Source of the DNA: an uncultured Oscillospiraceae bacterium
Lineage (GTDB): Bacteria; Bacillota; Clostridia; Oscillospirales; Oscillospiraceae
Direction: 5' to 3'
Length of the DNA: 64,000 bases
Assembly (NCBI GenBank): GCA_910587505.1
Contig: CAJULD010000006.1
Location: 37,933-101,932 of the forward strand
The notes under the pieces are model-generated. The model was not told the DNA's origin. It worked only from the letters and a program-made list of their open reading frames with translations, and did not search any database. The position numbers and the translations under genes are program-made. Shown here piece by piece: positions 16,206-24,041 of this stretch; within the stretch, counting starts at the first letter, position 1, and every line of letters starts with the position of its first letter.

Positions 16206-16748
16206 TTATCTTCTCAGTAGAGTTTCAATATCTACTGACAGCTCGTCCACGGACTGTTCATCCTTAAACTCGCGTACAAATTCGAACATCTTCATCATAA
16301 AGTCATCGTCTGTTACGCAATTTTGGACAAAGGTTTCGTATAGCACTTCTAAGCCACCTAAGAAATAGGCGGTATAGAATTCCATTCCCTTTTTGATGGT
16401 CTCTTCATTGCCTCCGTCCCGAAAGGCACGGTTTATTTTTTCCTCATTTGACAGGCCCTCACTGTCGTCTGTCAGCAATATCAGGCGGTAAATATACTTC
16501 AATTTGGATGCGTTTTTAATTTGGACCTCCGCCAGCATACCTGCGGTATCCCTGGACTCATCCGAAGGATCCAAATACGCTTTTCTTCCATTCAGCAGTC
16601 CGATAATCGGCGCGGTCATATAGACATGAATATAGTTTTCAAATATTTTGAAATTACTGCTCGTCTCAACAGCGTTTCCGGGAAGCTGCGTCAAGGCCTT
16701 CCAGTAGGTAGCATATTTTCCATGAATTTGCATATCCTTATCAAACAT
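16206..16748 (-). CDS. Unknown 180-residue protein of the defence operon
   Basis: A soluble, mostly helical 180-residue protein with an acidic, Glu/Asp-rich C terminus (REFKDEQSVDELSVDIETLLRR). No motif recognised. Its ATG overlaps the end of the DndD-like gene by 8 bases, so the two are probably made together and may form a complex, as small partners of DndD-like ATPases do. It could be a functional analogue of DndE or a restriction subunit; the sequence does not decide. Confidence 0.72.
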   Translation of the reverse strand: MFDKDMQIHGKYATYWKALTQLPGNAVETSSNFKIFENYIHVYMTAPIIGLLNGRKAYLDPSDESRDTAGMLAEVQIKNASKLKYIYRLILLTDDSEGLSNEEKINRAFRDGGNEETIKKGMEFYTAYFLGGLEVLYETFVQNCVTDDDFMMKMFEFVREFKDEQSVDELSVDIETLLRR

Positions 16749-18714
16749 CGTTTGCCACCCTCTTTATGTGTGTTATGGTATCGATCTCTTTTCCGTCCGC
16801 ATCCAGATCCTTCTCAATACGATAAGAGCATCCTACAACAGGAGCCATAATCTCCGATGCGGGTTCCCAATCCTTCTGCATGACAGCGATGATGACCTGC
16901 TCTGCTGAGACAGGCAGAATCTTTGATATGTTCTTTATGTGGGTCTCATCGACATTTGAAAACGGCGCGTCCATCACAAGGGGATAGTATTGCGGTCCAA
17001 TGTCCGCTTCCTTCGCTTTGCCGGAAGCAAGCGACTCCTTCGCCAGATCTACCAGGCCGGCGACAAAGGCGAAACTTTTTACCACTCTTAGCCCATCCGA
17101 TTCTTCTGTTGTTACATCGATGTATTTGACCCGATATTTTTCGTCAATCGTGACGGTCCTGTTTCCGTGGTACATCAAACTGAAATTATCGTTGACCCGC
17201 TTCTCCAGTTCTCCCCGCACAGAGCTTTCACGGGTCTTATATGCCTCTTCGATCCATTCCAAGACAGCTTTGGCATATTCGATATTCAGTTTAATTTTTG
17301 CGTTTTTCTGATTTGCTTTTCCAAAAACGTCTAAAGCATTTTCAAGGCTTCTGATGTCTTTTTTGCAGGCGCCAATTGTCTCGATGAGGTCCGTTTTTTG
17401 CCGTTCAAATTCCTTCAGCCATTCTACTGCGTTTTGATAATTTTTTTCAAACTCTGCAACGCTCTTTGCGCCTTTCAGCCGTTCATTCAGTGCCTTTTGC
17501 TCGTCTGTTCGGAAACTCAATTCCCGCTGATCGTTCCGTAACGCCATAAATCCCTCGTCGATGGAACGATAGTAGTCCTCAGAAGAAGAAATATACTCCA
17601 AAGCCTGTTCCCGATATCTTCTTGAAAGGCTGCCAATGGACTCCGGAGGTTGTTTGGCACGTTCGGCCAGCAAATGTTTCTCAGCGGCCGAGCCTTCGGA
17701 AATACATGTTCCGCAAATGCAGATACCGCGCTTTAAAATATAGTCGATAGACGCCCCGGACATTTCCGGGACGCTCTCCGTCTCATCGCCCATCTGGTTC
17801 AGCAATTCAGCCGCTTGCCGCAAGAGAGGCAGACTGAAGAAGGCAAACGCATTCCGGCTGAACAGGGAAACCAGGTCTTTTTTGTCCTTTTCAATCCGAT
17901 TTGTAAGGCTTTTGATGATCGTGTTCAATTGCTCCCTGCGCTGTTGGTTCTCGGCAGTTTCCTCATTTGCACGAAGCAACGCCGCGTATTTTTCTTTTTC
18001 CGCTTGATAGTACTCTATTTGCTCTCCTATGTCCGCCAGCTTGTCTTCACATTCTTTTTTTCGTCGGTTGGCATCTTCCAGCTTTTTCTGTGTGTCGGCC
18101 GCCTCCTGATCACCAGAAAAATCCATGCTTTTTTTCAGTTTATTGATGACAGAGCGCAAATGGGCCATCGCATTGTAAAGAACGTCCAATCCCATCAGTC
18201 CTTTTACAGACGACTCGATATCCTCCCGGCTGCTGATGCTGCCAATTCGTTCGCCGCCGAAGAAAAAATAATTTGACAGCGCCTTTGGAAGGATGCGTTC
18301 AATATTTGCGCTAAACTCACTCCCGATTCTGGTCCTGGTCTGCCCATCAGGCTGGAGATAAACGATGCTCGGTTCCATTGAAGACGGGTGGACACTGCTG
18401 CCCGTGGAGGTATAAATTTGCTTGCGCGAAATTTCGTACTCTATGCCGTTATGTTCGAGAACCAATGTGCCCCGCACGGCCTGTGTATCCCCGGCCTGCA
18501 TATTGTCGGCAACATTTTTATTTAACAGGATTTTGTCGTCAAACTCATTTTTGTTATATAGTATCCATTCAAATGCACGGATCAGGGTGGTTTTTCCGGA
18601 CGTATTCACACCAATCAGTACGGTTACGTTCTTCTCCTTGTCTATAGAAAAGGATATCTCCTGGGTCCCGATATACTGCCTGAAATTGTGAAAAATCAGC
18701 TTTTTGATCAGCAC
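16741..18714 (-). CDS. DndD-like SMC/Rad50-type ATPase
   Basis: 657 residues. Walker A GVNTSGKTTLIRAFEWIL near residues 34-50 follows the FHNFRQY start typical of DndD/RecF-like ATPases. Long coiled coils flank a Cys-rich hinge (GICICGTCI, near residue 330), and Walker B with D-loop VMDAPFSNVDE lies near residue 585. DndD proteins act in DNA phosphorothioation as ATPase/nicking subunits; related ATPases also serve in restriction. The start is GTG at 18714, inside the last codons of the 51-residue ORF, so translation is coupled. Here it is grouped with the helicase rather than with the modification genes, so a restriction role is also possible. Confidence 0.82.
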   Translation of the reverse strand: MLIKKLIFHNFRQYIGTQEISFSIDKEKNVTVLIGVNTSGKTTLIRAFEWILYNKNEFDDKILLNKNVADNMQAGDTQAVRGTLVLEHNGIEYEISRKQIYTSTGSSVHPSSMEPSIVYLQPDGQTRTRIGSEFSANIERILPKALSNYFFFGGERIGSISSREDIESSVKGLMGLDVLYNAMAHLRSVINKLKKSMDFSGDQEAADTQKKLEDANRRKKECEDKLADIGEQIEYYQAEKEKYAALLRANEETAENQQRREQLNTIIKSLTNRIEKDKKDLVSLFSRNAFAFFSLPLLRQAAELLNQMGDETESVPEMSGASIDYILKRGICICGTCISEGSAAEKHLLAERAKQPPESIGSLSRRYREQALEYISSSEDYYRSIDEGFMALRNDQRELSFRTDEQKALNERLKGAKSVAEFEKNYQNAVEWLKEFERQKTDLIETIGACKKDIRSLENALDVFGKANQKNAKIKLNIEYAKAVLEWIEEAYKTRESSVRGELEKRVNDNFSLMYHGNRTVTIDEKYRVKYIDVTTEESDGLRVVKSFAFVAGLVDLAKESLASGKAKEADIGPQYYPLVMDAPFSNVDETHIKNISKILPVSAEQVIIAVMQKDWEPASEIMAPVVGCSYRIEKDLDADGKEIDTITHIKRVANDV

Positions 18715-18863
18715 TTTCCGTCCACCACCTTTTCGATATATTTTCGGATGTTTTCAATAATCGTATCGCCAGGATCTTTATTGATGATGTTGCTTTTTTC
18801 AATTTCAATCACTTTCACTTTAATCAGATTGAGCTTCCTCTCGTCCAATTTCGGTTCACTCAT
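18708..18863 (-). CDS. 51-residue protein between the helicase and DndD-like genes
   Basis: Reads MSEPKLDERKLNLIKVKVIE... to VVDGKC. The ATG overlaps the helicase stop (ATGAGTGA, 8 bases) and its TGA overlaps the GTG start of the DndD-like gene by 7 bases, with the GAGGAG ribosome site inside the helicase end. Charged and probably helical, no motif. The double overlap is strong evidence that it is translated. It may be a small subunit or adaptor of the helicase/ATPase effector. Confidence 0.7.
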   Translation of the reverse strand: MSEPKLDERKLNLIKVKVIEIEKSNIINKDPGDTIIENIRKYIEKVVDGKC

Positions 18864-21018
18864 CAAAATAATCCTCCTCTCTTACGGTATCTAATCCGTA
18901 TGCGTCCGACAGTTCTTTGACTAACTTGTCCGCCTCTGAGGGATTCTTCGACAATTCTCCAAATTCCTTCATGCGGATGACTTCCTTCCTCACCAGAGAT
19001 AAATCCAATTTCGCCGTGTCGCTGCCAGCGTCTATATCACAAAAAGGGACTGGCAAGGTGATGAAATCATAGATTGTGGCGAAAGATTTTCCCGGAGACT
19101 TTCTGAGCACACGTCCCCGCCGCTGGATATACTCCCTTGGATTCGTACTGCTGGCAAGAATAAACGCCGTTTGGATAGTCGGAATATTGACACCTTCATC
19201 TAAGCATTTTATTGCGACCATCACTTGATAGGGGGTGGTTTCCGCAAATTGCCGTTTGATTTGCTCCCGCTCTGCTGCGGATTCCGAGGAGGTAAAATGC
19301 GTCACTTTCATTCCAAGCTCAATTCCCAACATTTTGGAAACAGAAACAATCTGCCGCTCGCCCGTTTCATCATTATCTGAGCTATCTGAGGAAAAATCGC
19401 CGCTTCTTGCCGTGCCGCAATATACAAGGATATGTGCGTCGTTTTTATAAGGTTCCATCAGCTTTCTCAGCAATTCAATCTTTCCGGATGCGCCCGCCAC
19501 AATCCTTGCCCGCTCAATCAGAAGCTTCTTTCCGAGTTCTGTGACTTCAAAAGTACCGTTAGCCTGTTTGTGACACTGCTTCGCAATTTTTTTGGAAAGC
19601 TCCCGATACGTCTGCAACTCGCCGCTTGTCAAACAGACAACTTTGGGGTAGTAATAATATGGAGTTAGTTTATTCTCTCGTATCGCACGGTCGAGCCCAT
19701 ACTCGATACATTTTTCTCCAAAGTAGCGATAGAGCGTCTGTGTGCCCAAATCATCACCATAGCGTTCAAGGGTTGCCGAAAGTGCCAGCCGGTATGCAAA
19801 TTTAGGATTCAGCATCCGGCCTAAATTGGGCGCCCCAAAATTATGGGCTTCATCGACCAACAACAGGGTATCCTTTCCCAGTTTGTCGAGCTGGGACTGA
19901 ACGTAGTCTGAAGCATATGTCGCATTCGTTGTCACAAAGCAAAACACATCGATTACGCCCAGCTTAAAGTCAAAAATGTCGTTAGCAAGCCGTTTCTTCC
20001 AATCCCTCTGCTTTGACGCGGAGTAGCCGATAGTAGGCCGCATATTAAATCGTAAAATGTCCTCTACCCACTGCTCTACCAAGTGCTGATAGGGGCAGAC
20101 AATAATGGTCGCCATGCGTTTCCGGTCATGAAACAGACGAACAATTGCTCCTAATCCTGTGTAAGTTTTTCCTGTGCCTGTTGCCATGTCGAAGATACCT
20201 TGGTAATGATTTTCCGCCCATCGGTCAATGGCGCCGACTTGATATGGATGCAAGGACACTCCCTTGGGAAACAACGGAATTCCTGCAACAGGTGACACAA
20301 TTTCTAGCGCATTTTCAAGCTCGATTTGGTCCAAGGCCAAGTTCATGGTATCTCTTTGATAGGAAATTAACTTGTCTTTGACGATAGCGGGGAATTCGAC
20401 CACGGATATGCTCGGCTCTCTATTGGCCCAGAGGGAGTCGAAATCCCGCTCTAAGTCAAACACCCTCTGTTGGTCTGCCATTATGAGGGAATTAAAGACC
20501 ACAATGGATTCATAGTTGTTGTGAAACGCATTAACGGTCTCATTCATGGAGCCGGTAAAAGCCACCCCATTTCCGGCCTCATCGTATAAGAGACCGATTT
20601 TCTCATGATACATGCCGGTTATATTTTGGGGAGGGGTAAACGCGACTTTGATTTCCAGTGTTCCGTTTGCGACCAACGTAGCCAGCCAGTTAAGTCGCTC
20701 TTTTTCTGAGGCATCTCTCGGCTCATGAAATTCTCGGAGCAGAGAATCCTCAATCACCTTTCGTGTATCATATCCCCGTTGGATTGCCGCAATATCTTCT
20801 GCAGAAAGTAAGGGGGAGACAATGAATTTGATTTTGCCGCCGTTCCTAATCAAGCCGGAAATCCCTTTAGAAAGTTCAATTAGTGCGGTAGAAGAGAAAA
20901 ATCCCACCGCTCGCTTATAAAGTACAGATTCTTTGAGGATAGGAACATAGAATTCGCGGACGATATCATGCTTATTGGTTTTGTAACTGCGCAGGATATC
21001 CAACGTTTCATATCCCAT
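18856..21018 (-). CDS. PLD-domain superfamily 2 helicase, phosphorothioation-linked restriction type
   Basis: 720 residues. An N-terminal phospholipase-D-like domain has one HxK motif (YHEKIGLLYDEAGNGVAFTG, residues about 138-157). The SF2 helicase core follows: Walker A ATGTGKT near 280, DEAH box LLVDEAHNFG near 387, SATLERYGD, and motifs V/VI EGVNIPTIQ and QRRGRVLRKS near 635-660. PLD-helicases of this build are annotated as DNA-phosphorothioation-linked restriction enzymes in some dnd loci. It should translocate on or unwind DNA and may cut it. It begins 11 bases after the DUF3343 gene and overlaps the 51-residue ORF. Confidence 0.85.
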   Translation of the reverse strand: MGYETLDILRSYKTNKHDIVREFYVPILKESVLYKRAVGFFSSTALIELSKGISGLIRNGGKIKFIVSPLLSAEDIAAIQRGYDTRKVIEDSLLREFHEPRDASEKERLNWLATLVANGTLEIKVAFTPPQNITGMYHEKIGLLYDEAGNGVAFTGSMNETVNAFHNNYESIVVFNSLIMADQQRVFDLERDFDSLWANREPSISVVEFPAIVKDKLISYQRDTMNLALDQIELENALEIVSPVAGIPLFPKGVSLHPYQVGAIDRWAENHYQGIFDMATGTGKTYTGLGAIVRLFHDRKRMATIIVCPYQHLVEQWVEDILRFNMRPTIGYSASKQRDWKKRLANDIFDFKLGVIDVFCFVTTNATYASDYVQSQLDKLGKDTLLLVDEAHNFGAPNLGRMLNPKFAYRLALSATLERYGDDLGTQTLYRYFGEKCIEYGLDRAIRENKLTPYYYYPKVVCLTSGELQTYRELSKKIAKQCHKQANGTFEVTELGKKLLIERARIVAGASGKIELLRKLMEPYKNDAHILVYCGTARSGDFSSDSSDNDETGERQIVSVSKMLGIELGMKVTHFTSSESAAEREQIKRQFAETTPYQVMVAIKCLDEGVNIPTIQTAFILASSTNPREYIQRRGRVLRKSPGKSFATIYDFITLPVPFCDIDAGSDTAKLDLSLVRKEVIRMKEFGELSKNPSEADKLVKELSDAYGLDTVREEDYFDE

Positions 21019-21029
21019 TCCAATTCACC

Positions 21030-21227
21030 TCATGCAATCAGCTGATACGCCATTCCTGCAAGAGCCGCCTGTGCCCTCACCAAATCATCAGCACTGGCCT
21101 GTACGCATACACCGCAGTACGCTTTATCTTGCACTGGGGTCGGAACAATCTCCAGCGGTATGCCCTTTGCCTGTATGCGCTCTTCCGCCGCAAATACATC
21201 AGAGGTTTTATAAAACACAAAATACAC
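21030..21227 (-). CDS. DUF3343 putative sulfur/selenium carrier-like protein
   Basis: 65 residues, the length of the DUF3343 family. It starts MYFVFYKTSDVFAAEE and carries YCGVCV, a CxxC-type pair near residue 37-42. DUF3343 proteins occur with cysteine desulfurases and YedF/TusA-like carriers and are thought to carry sulfur or selenium as persulfide/selenide, a role based on context rather than firm biochemistry. Its start is the base after the cysteine desulfurase stop, so it is coupled to that enzyme. It probably relays sulfur to the PP-loop protein of the same operon. Confidence 0.8.
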   Translation of the reverse strand: MYFVFYKTSDVFAAEERIQAKGIPLEIVPTPVQDKAYCGVCVQASADDLVRAQAALAGMAYQLIA

Positions 21228-22346
21228 TCAGATTTCTCCTATCACACGAATAAACTCGTCGATTTCTTCCGCTGTATTAAAAGAATTGATGCTTACCCGC
21301 ACAGCGCCGGTTTCCACAGTACCAATCGCTTTGTGTGCAAGTATCGCGCAGTGCATTCCTCCCCGGACGCATATTTTGTGCTGGTCAAGATATCGCACAA
21401 CGTCGCTGGAGGCTATGCCTTTTATATTAAAGCACAGTGTCGAGACACGGGCATGGTCCGCGTTATACAGTATGACCCGATCCATGTGCCGAAGCCCTTT
21501 AAGCAAGCGGTCAAGTAAAAATGCCTCCTGCCTGCGCATTTTATCTTGGTGCTCCAGAATGTACTCTGCGGAACATTTAAGAGACCAAATTGCCGGCATA
21601 TTCAAGGTGCCCGCTTCGTAGGAATCTGGATACGCTTCGGGATTTGTATAGCTCTCCCCGTGGATCCCCGTCCCACCCTGTATTAATGGAGCAATACGCA
21701 GGGGACTTGCTGTAATCAATCCTCCGACGCCAGGCATTGCGAACAGATCCTTGTGTCCTGTAAACGCAAGCGCGTCTATACCATCGGCCTGCATATGCAA
21801 AAGATGTTTTCCCCCGCCTTGCGAGGCGTCTACAAACACAAACAGATTATGACGATGCGCCGCTTCTGCCAGCTGCCTGCGAAACACCAGCTGTCCCGTT
21901 AAATTGCTGGCTAGAGTCAAAGCGATCATCTTTGTATCTGGCGTAATATAGTCTTCCAGTTTCGGTTCATCTGAGCCACAGACTTCCTCCGGCAAGACAG
22001 TATAGCCGATGACGCCCTGCTCCTTCAAGCGATGCAGAGGACGAAGCACTGCATTGTGCTCAAAAGGACTTATTAGCACATGGTCATTTGCCGACAAGAA
22101 ACCGCGAAGAAACAGGTTTATCGCTTCTGTAGAGTTCTTTGTAAAAATGACATTTGCTGGATCGTCTGCGCCAAAAAAAGCTGCCAGGGTCTTCCTGGAT
22201 TGGTAAAGCATCCTGGACGCTTGAATCGCTAACTCATGGCTGCCGCGGCCGGGGCTTGTTCCGATCTCTCTCATATAGGAATTAAATGCCTCATATACAA
22301 CTTCCGGCTTGGGTCTGGATGTCGCAGCATTATCAAAATAAATCAT
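21228..22346 (-). CDS. Cysteine desulfurase (SspA/DndA-like, SufS-type group)
   Basis: 372 residues, class V aminotransferase fold. PLP lysine in AFTGHKDLFAMPG near residue 193; catalytic Cys in RGGMHCA near 330, the short-loop group II (SufS/CsdB-like) signature; N terminus MIYFDNAATSRPKPE. It moves the sulfur of L-cysteine to its own Cys as a persulfide. In phosphorothioation systems this enzyme (DndA, SspA, or an IscS) feeds the sulfur transferase. It starts 15 bases after the SspD-like gene and ends immediately before the DUF3343 gene. Confidence 0.88.
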   Translation of the reverse strand: MIYFDNAATSRPKPEVVYEAFNSYMREIGTSPGRGSHELAIQASRMLYQSRKTLAAFFGADDPANVIFTKNSTEAINLFLRGFLSANDHVLISPFEHNAVLRPLHRLKEQGVIGYTVLPEEVCGSDEPKLEDYITPDTKMIALTLASNLTGQLVFRRQLAEAAHRHNLFVFVDASQGGGKHLLHMQADGIDALAFTGHKDLFAMPGVGGLITASPLRIAPLIQGGTGIHGESYTNPEAYPDSYEAGTLNMPAIWSLKCSAEYILEHQDKMRRQEAFLLDRLLKGLRHMDRVILYNADHARVSTLCFNIKGIASSDVVRYLDQHKICVRGGMHCAILAHKAIGTVETGAVRVSINSFNTAEEIDEFIRVIGEI

Positions 22347-22361
22347 ATTTCAATCCTCTAA

Positions 22362-24041
22362 TCAAGCATCGACCTGTTCGGAGGGATTTATTGTTTTCTT
22401 GCCAGCCAGAACCTGGCAGGTAATGCACCCATTATAGAATTTCGCGATGCATCTAGAACAAGCATTCATATTTTGCGTACAGCGGTTTCCATCTACCAGA
22501 TAGCGTTCGCCGCCTACAATCGTGTTGATCGCCCCGCGGGGGCAGATGGAGTCACAAGCGGTACAGCGAATGCAGTATTGGTATTTTCTCATCTGGCATT
22601 TCAGACGATTTACTAACAGCTGAATATCTATACCTTTTGCGGGCAGTACCTTAATAACCGTCGTTCCCCAAGTGATCACGAAATCACAGATTTTGCGTTT
22701 GGAGTATATCACTCCTGATTCATCCACGCACTCCCGCTCCGTGACCGTGATACAGGACGTATTCTCTTGATCAAACACTGACAACTCGCCAAAGGGTTTG
22801 AGCAACTCCAAAACATCCCGCCCGATCCTTCGTTTAATAATCACATTCCGCGCCCGGTCAGATAAATTACAAGGCGTATCCGCTATGGAAACATTCCGGG
22901 TTTCCAAACCGCTTGCTCCCTTACGCGTTTTCCACTTGCCGTTTTCTACGTAATCCTCTATATCCGTTTTTTTCGTCTTGATTGCGAAATCATAGAGCAC
23001 AGACTTCCATTTTGATGCCAATTCCGGATAGTAAATATCCGTCAGCATCATCGACCAGTCGGAGTTGTTCGGGCAGCACCAGCAACCGACGCGCTTATAC
23101 CCCCAACGATACACCTCATTGAAACATAAGCCCTTATAGAGTATATAGAGCCACACATCGCAATCCCGCCACTCGATGATCGGCATGGCGTTGATTTGCG
23201 AGCCTATTTTGGAGTGGTCTTGCGTGCGCTCATAGTTTTGCCGCTCACGAGATTCACTGTGACGGATTCCTAAAAAGGTCAAACTGCTGCCATCTAAATT
23301 CTGATATTCTGCATTCAAATTGCTGGTCTTAAAAATTGTACAGCACCATCTTTCGAACCTGCTGGGCGGTCCAAACACGTTGCAAAGTTTGAAAAAATCG
23401 TTATCAGTTTCGCTTGGCACCATAGGTGTAAATGGATTTTCTTTTCTAAAGTGCTTTTCCACATACTCATATGTATGGGGAAATTCCAGTGTGGTATCGC
23501 CAAAATAGTGGATAACAGATTCACTCTGCAAGGCATCGCGCACGATTCGGCTTACAACCGTGGAATCTTTTCCTCCTGAAAACGAGACTGTGGGCATATA
23601 TCGCTTACCGGTGGTTCCACCCAGGCCGTCCGACAGGTCCGTAACATATGCCTCCGCTTCATAGATAAGGCCCTTCAAATAACGTTCATTTGCCGCAAGA
23701 AACTGTTTTTGATTTGGAATCACATCGTCAGAGACGATCCGGCTTCTCAAATCGTTTGCAATTACCAAATGCTTTTTTTCTTTATAGAACTCAACATAGG
23801 GTAGTTTAACGCGCTTTCCATTCACCCAGTAACTGCTGTTTCCAAGATACCAAACATCGGCATCTTGGAGGTCCTTGCCCAAAATCGAAGAAAGCAGTTT
23901 TCTCTCTTGGTGAAATACGGGATTACAGATGCCATTTGAGGATATCAATCTGCCCCTGCTGCTGCAAAGCGGACAAACTTCATTTTCGATGACCGGTATT
24001 TTGCAATGTCCACACCAAAAAACAGCTTTCTCCATGTTCAT
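22362..24041 (-). CDS. SspD/DndC-like PP-loop sulfur transferase with zinc ribbon and ferredoxin domain
   Basis: 559 residues. N-terminal zinc ribbon (WCGHCKIP ... CPLCSSRG), PAPS-reductase-type PP-loop TVSFSGGKDSTVVSR near residue 153, a Cys pair CWCCPNN near 315, and a C-terminal 2x[4Fe-4S]-like ferredoxin part (CIRCTACDSICPRGAI; further Cys to CITC). DndC/SspD proteins activate the DNA backbone with ATP and insert sulfur; the family is also related to PAPS reductases and BrxP. ATG at 24041 overlaps the ATPase stop; ATG at 24035 is an alternative with better spacing. It is the probable catalytic centre of modification. Confidence 0.87.
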   Translation of the reverse strand: MNMEKAVFWCGHCKIPVIENEVCPLCSSRGRLISSNGICNPVFHQERKLLSSILGKDLQDADVWYLGNSSYWVNGKRVKLPYVEFYKEKKHLVIANDLRSRIVSDDVIPNQKQFLAANERYLKGLIYEAEAYVTDLSDGLGGTTGKRYMPTVSFSGGKDSTVVSRIVRDALQSESVIHYFGDTTLEFPHTYEYVEKHFRKENPFTPMVPSETDNDFFKLCNVFGPPSRFERWCCTIFKTSNLNAEYQNLDGSSLTFLGIRHSESRERQNYERTQDHSKIGSQINAMPIIEWRDCDVWLYILYKGLCFNEVYRWGYKRVGCWCCPNNSDWSMMLTDIYYPELASKWKSVLYDFAIKTKKTDIEDYVENGKWKTRKGASGLETRNVSIADTPCNLSDRARNVIIKRRIGRDVLELLKPFGELSVFDQENTSCITVTERECVDESGVIYSKRKICDFVITWGTTVIKVLPAKGIDIQLLVNRLKCQMRKYQYCIRCTACDSICPRGAINTIVGGERYLVDGNRCTQNMNACSRCIAKFYNGCITCQVLAGKKTINPSEQVDA

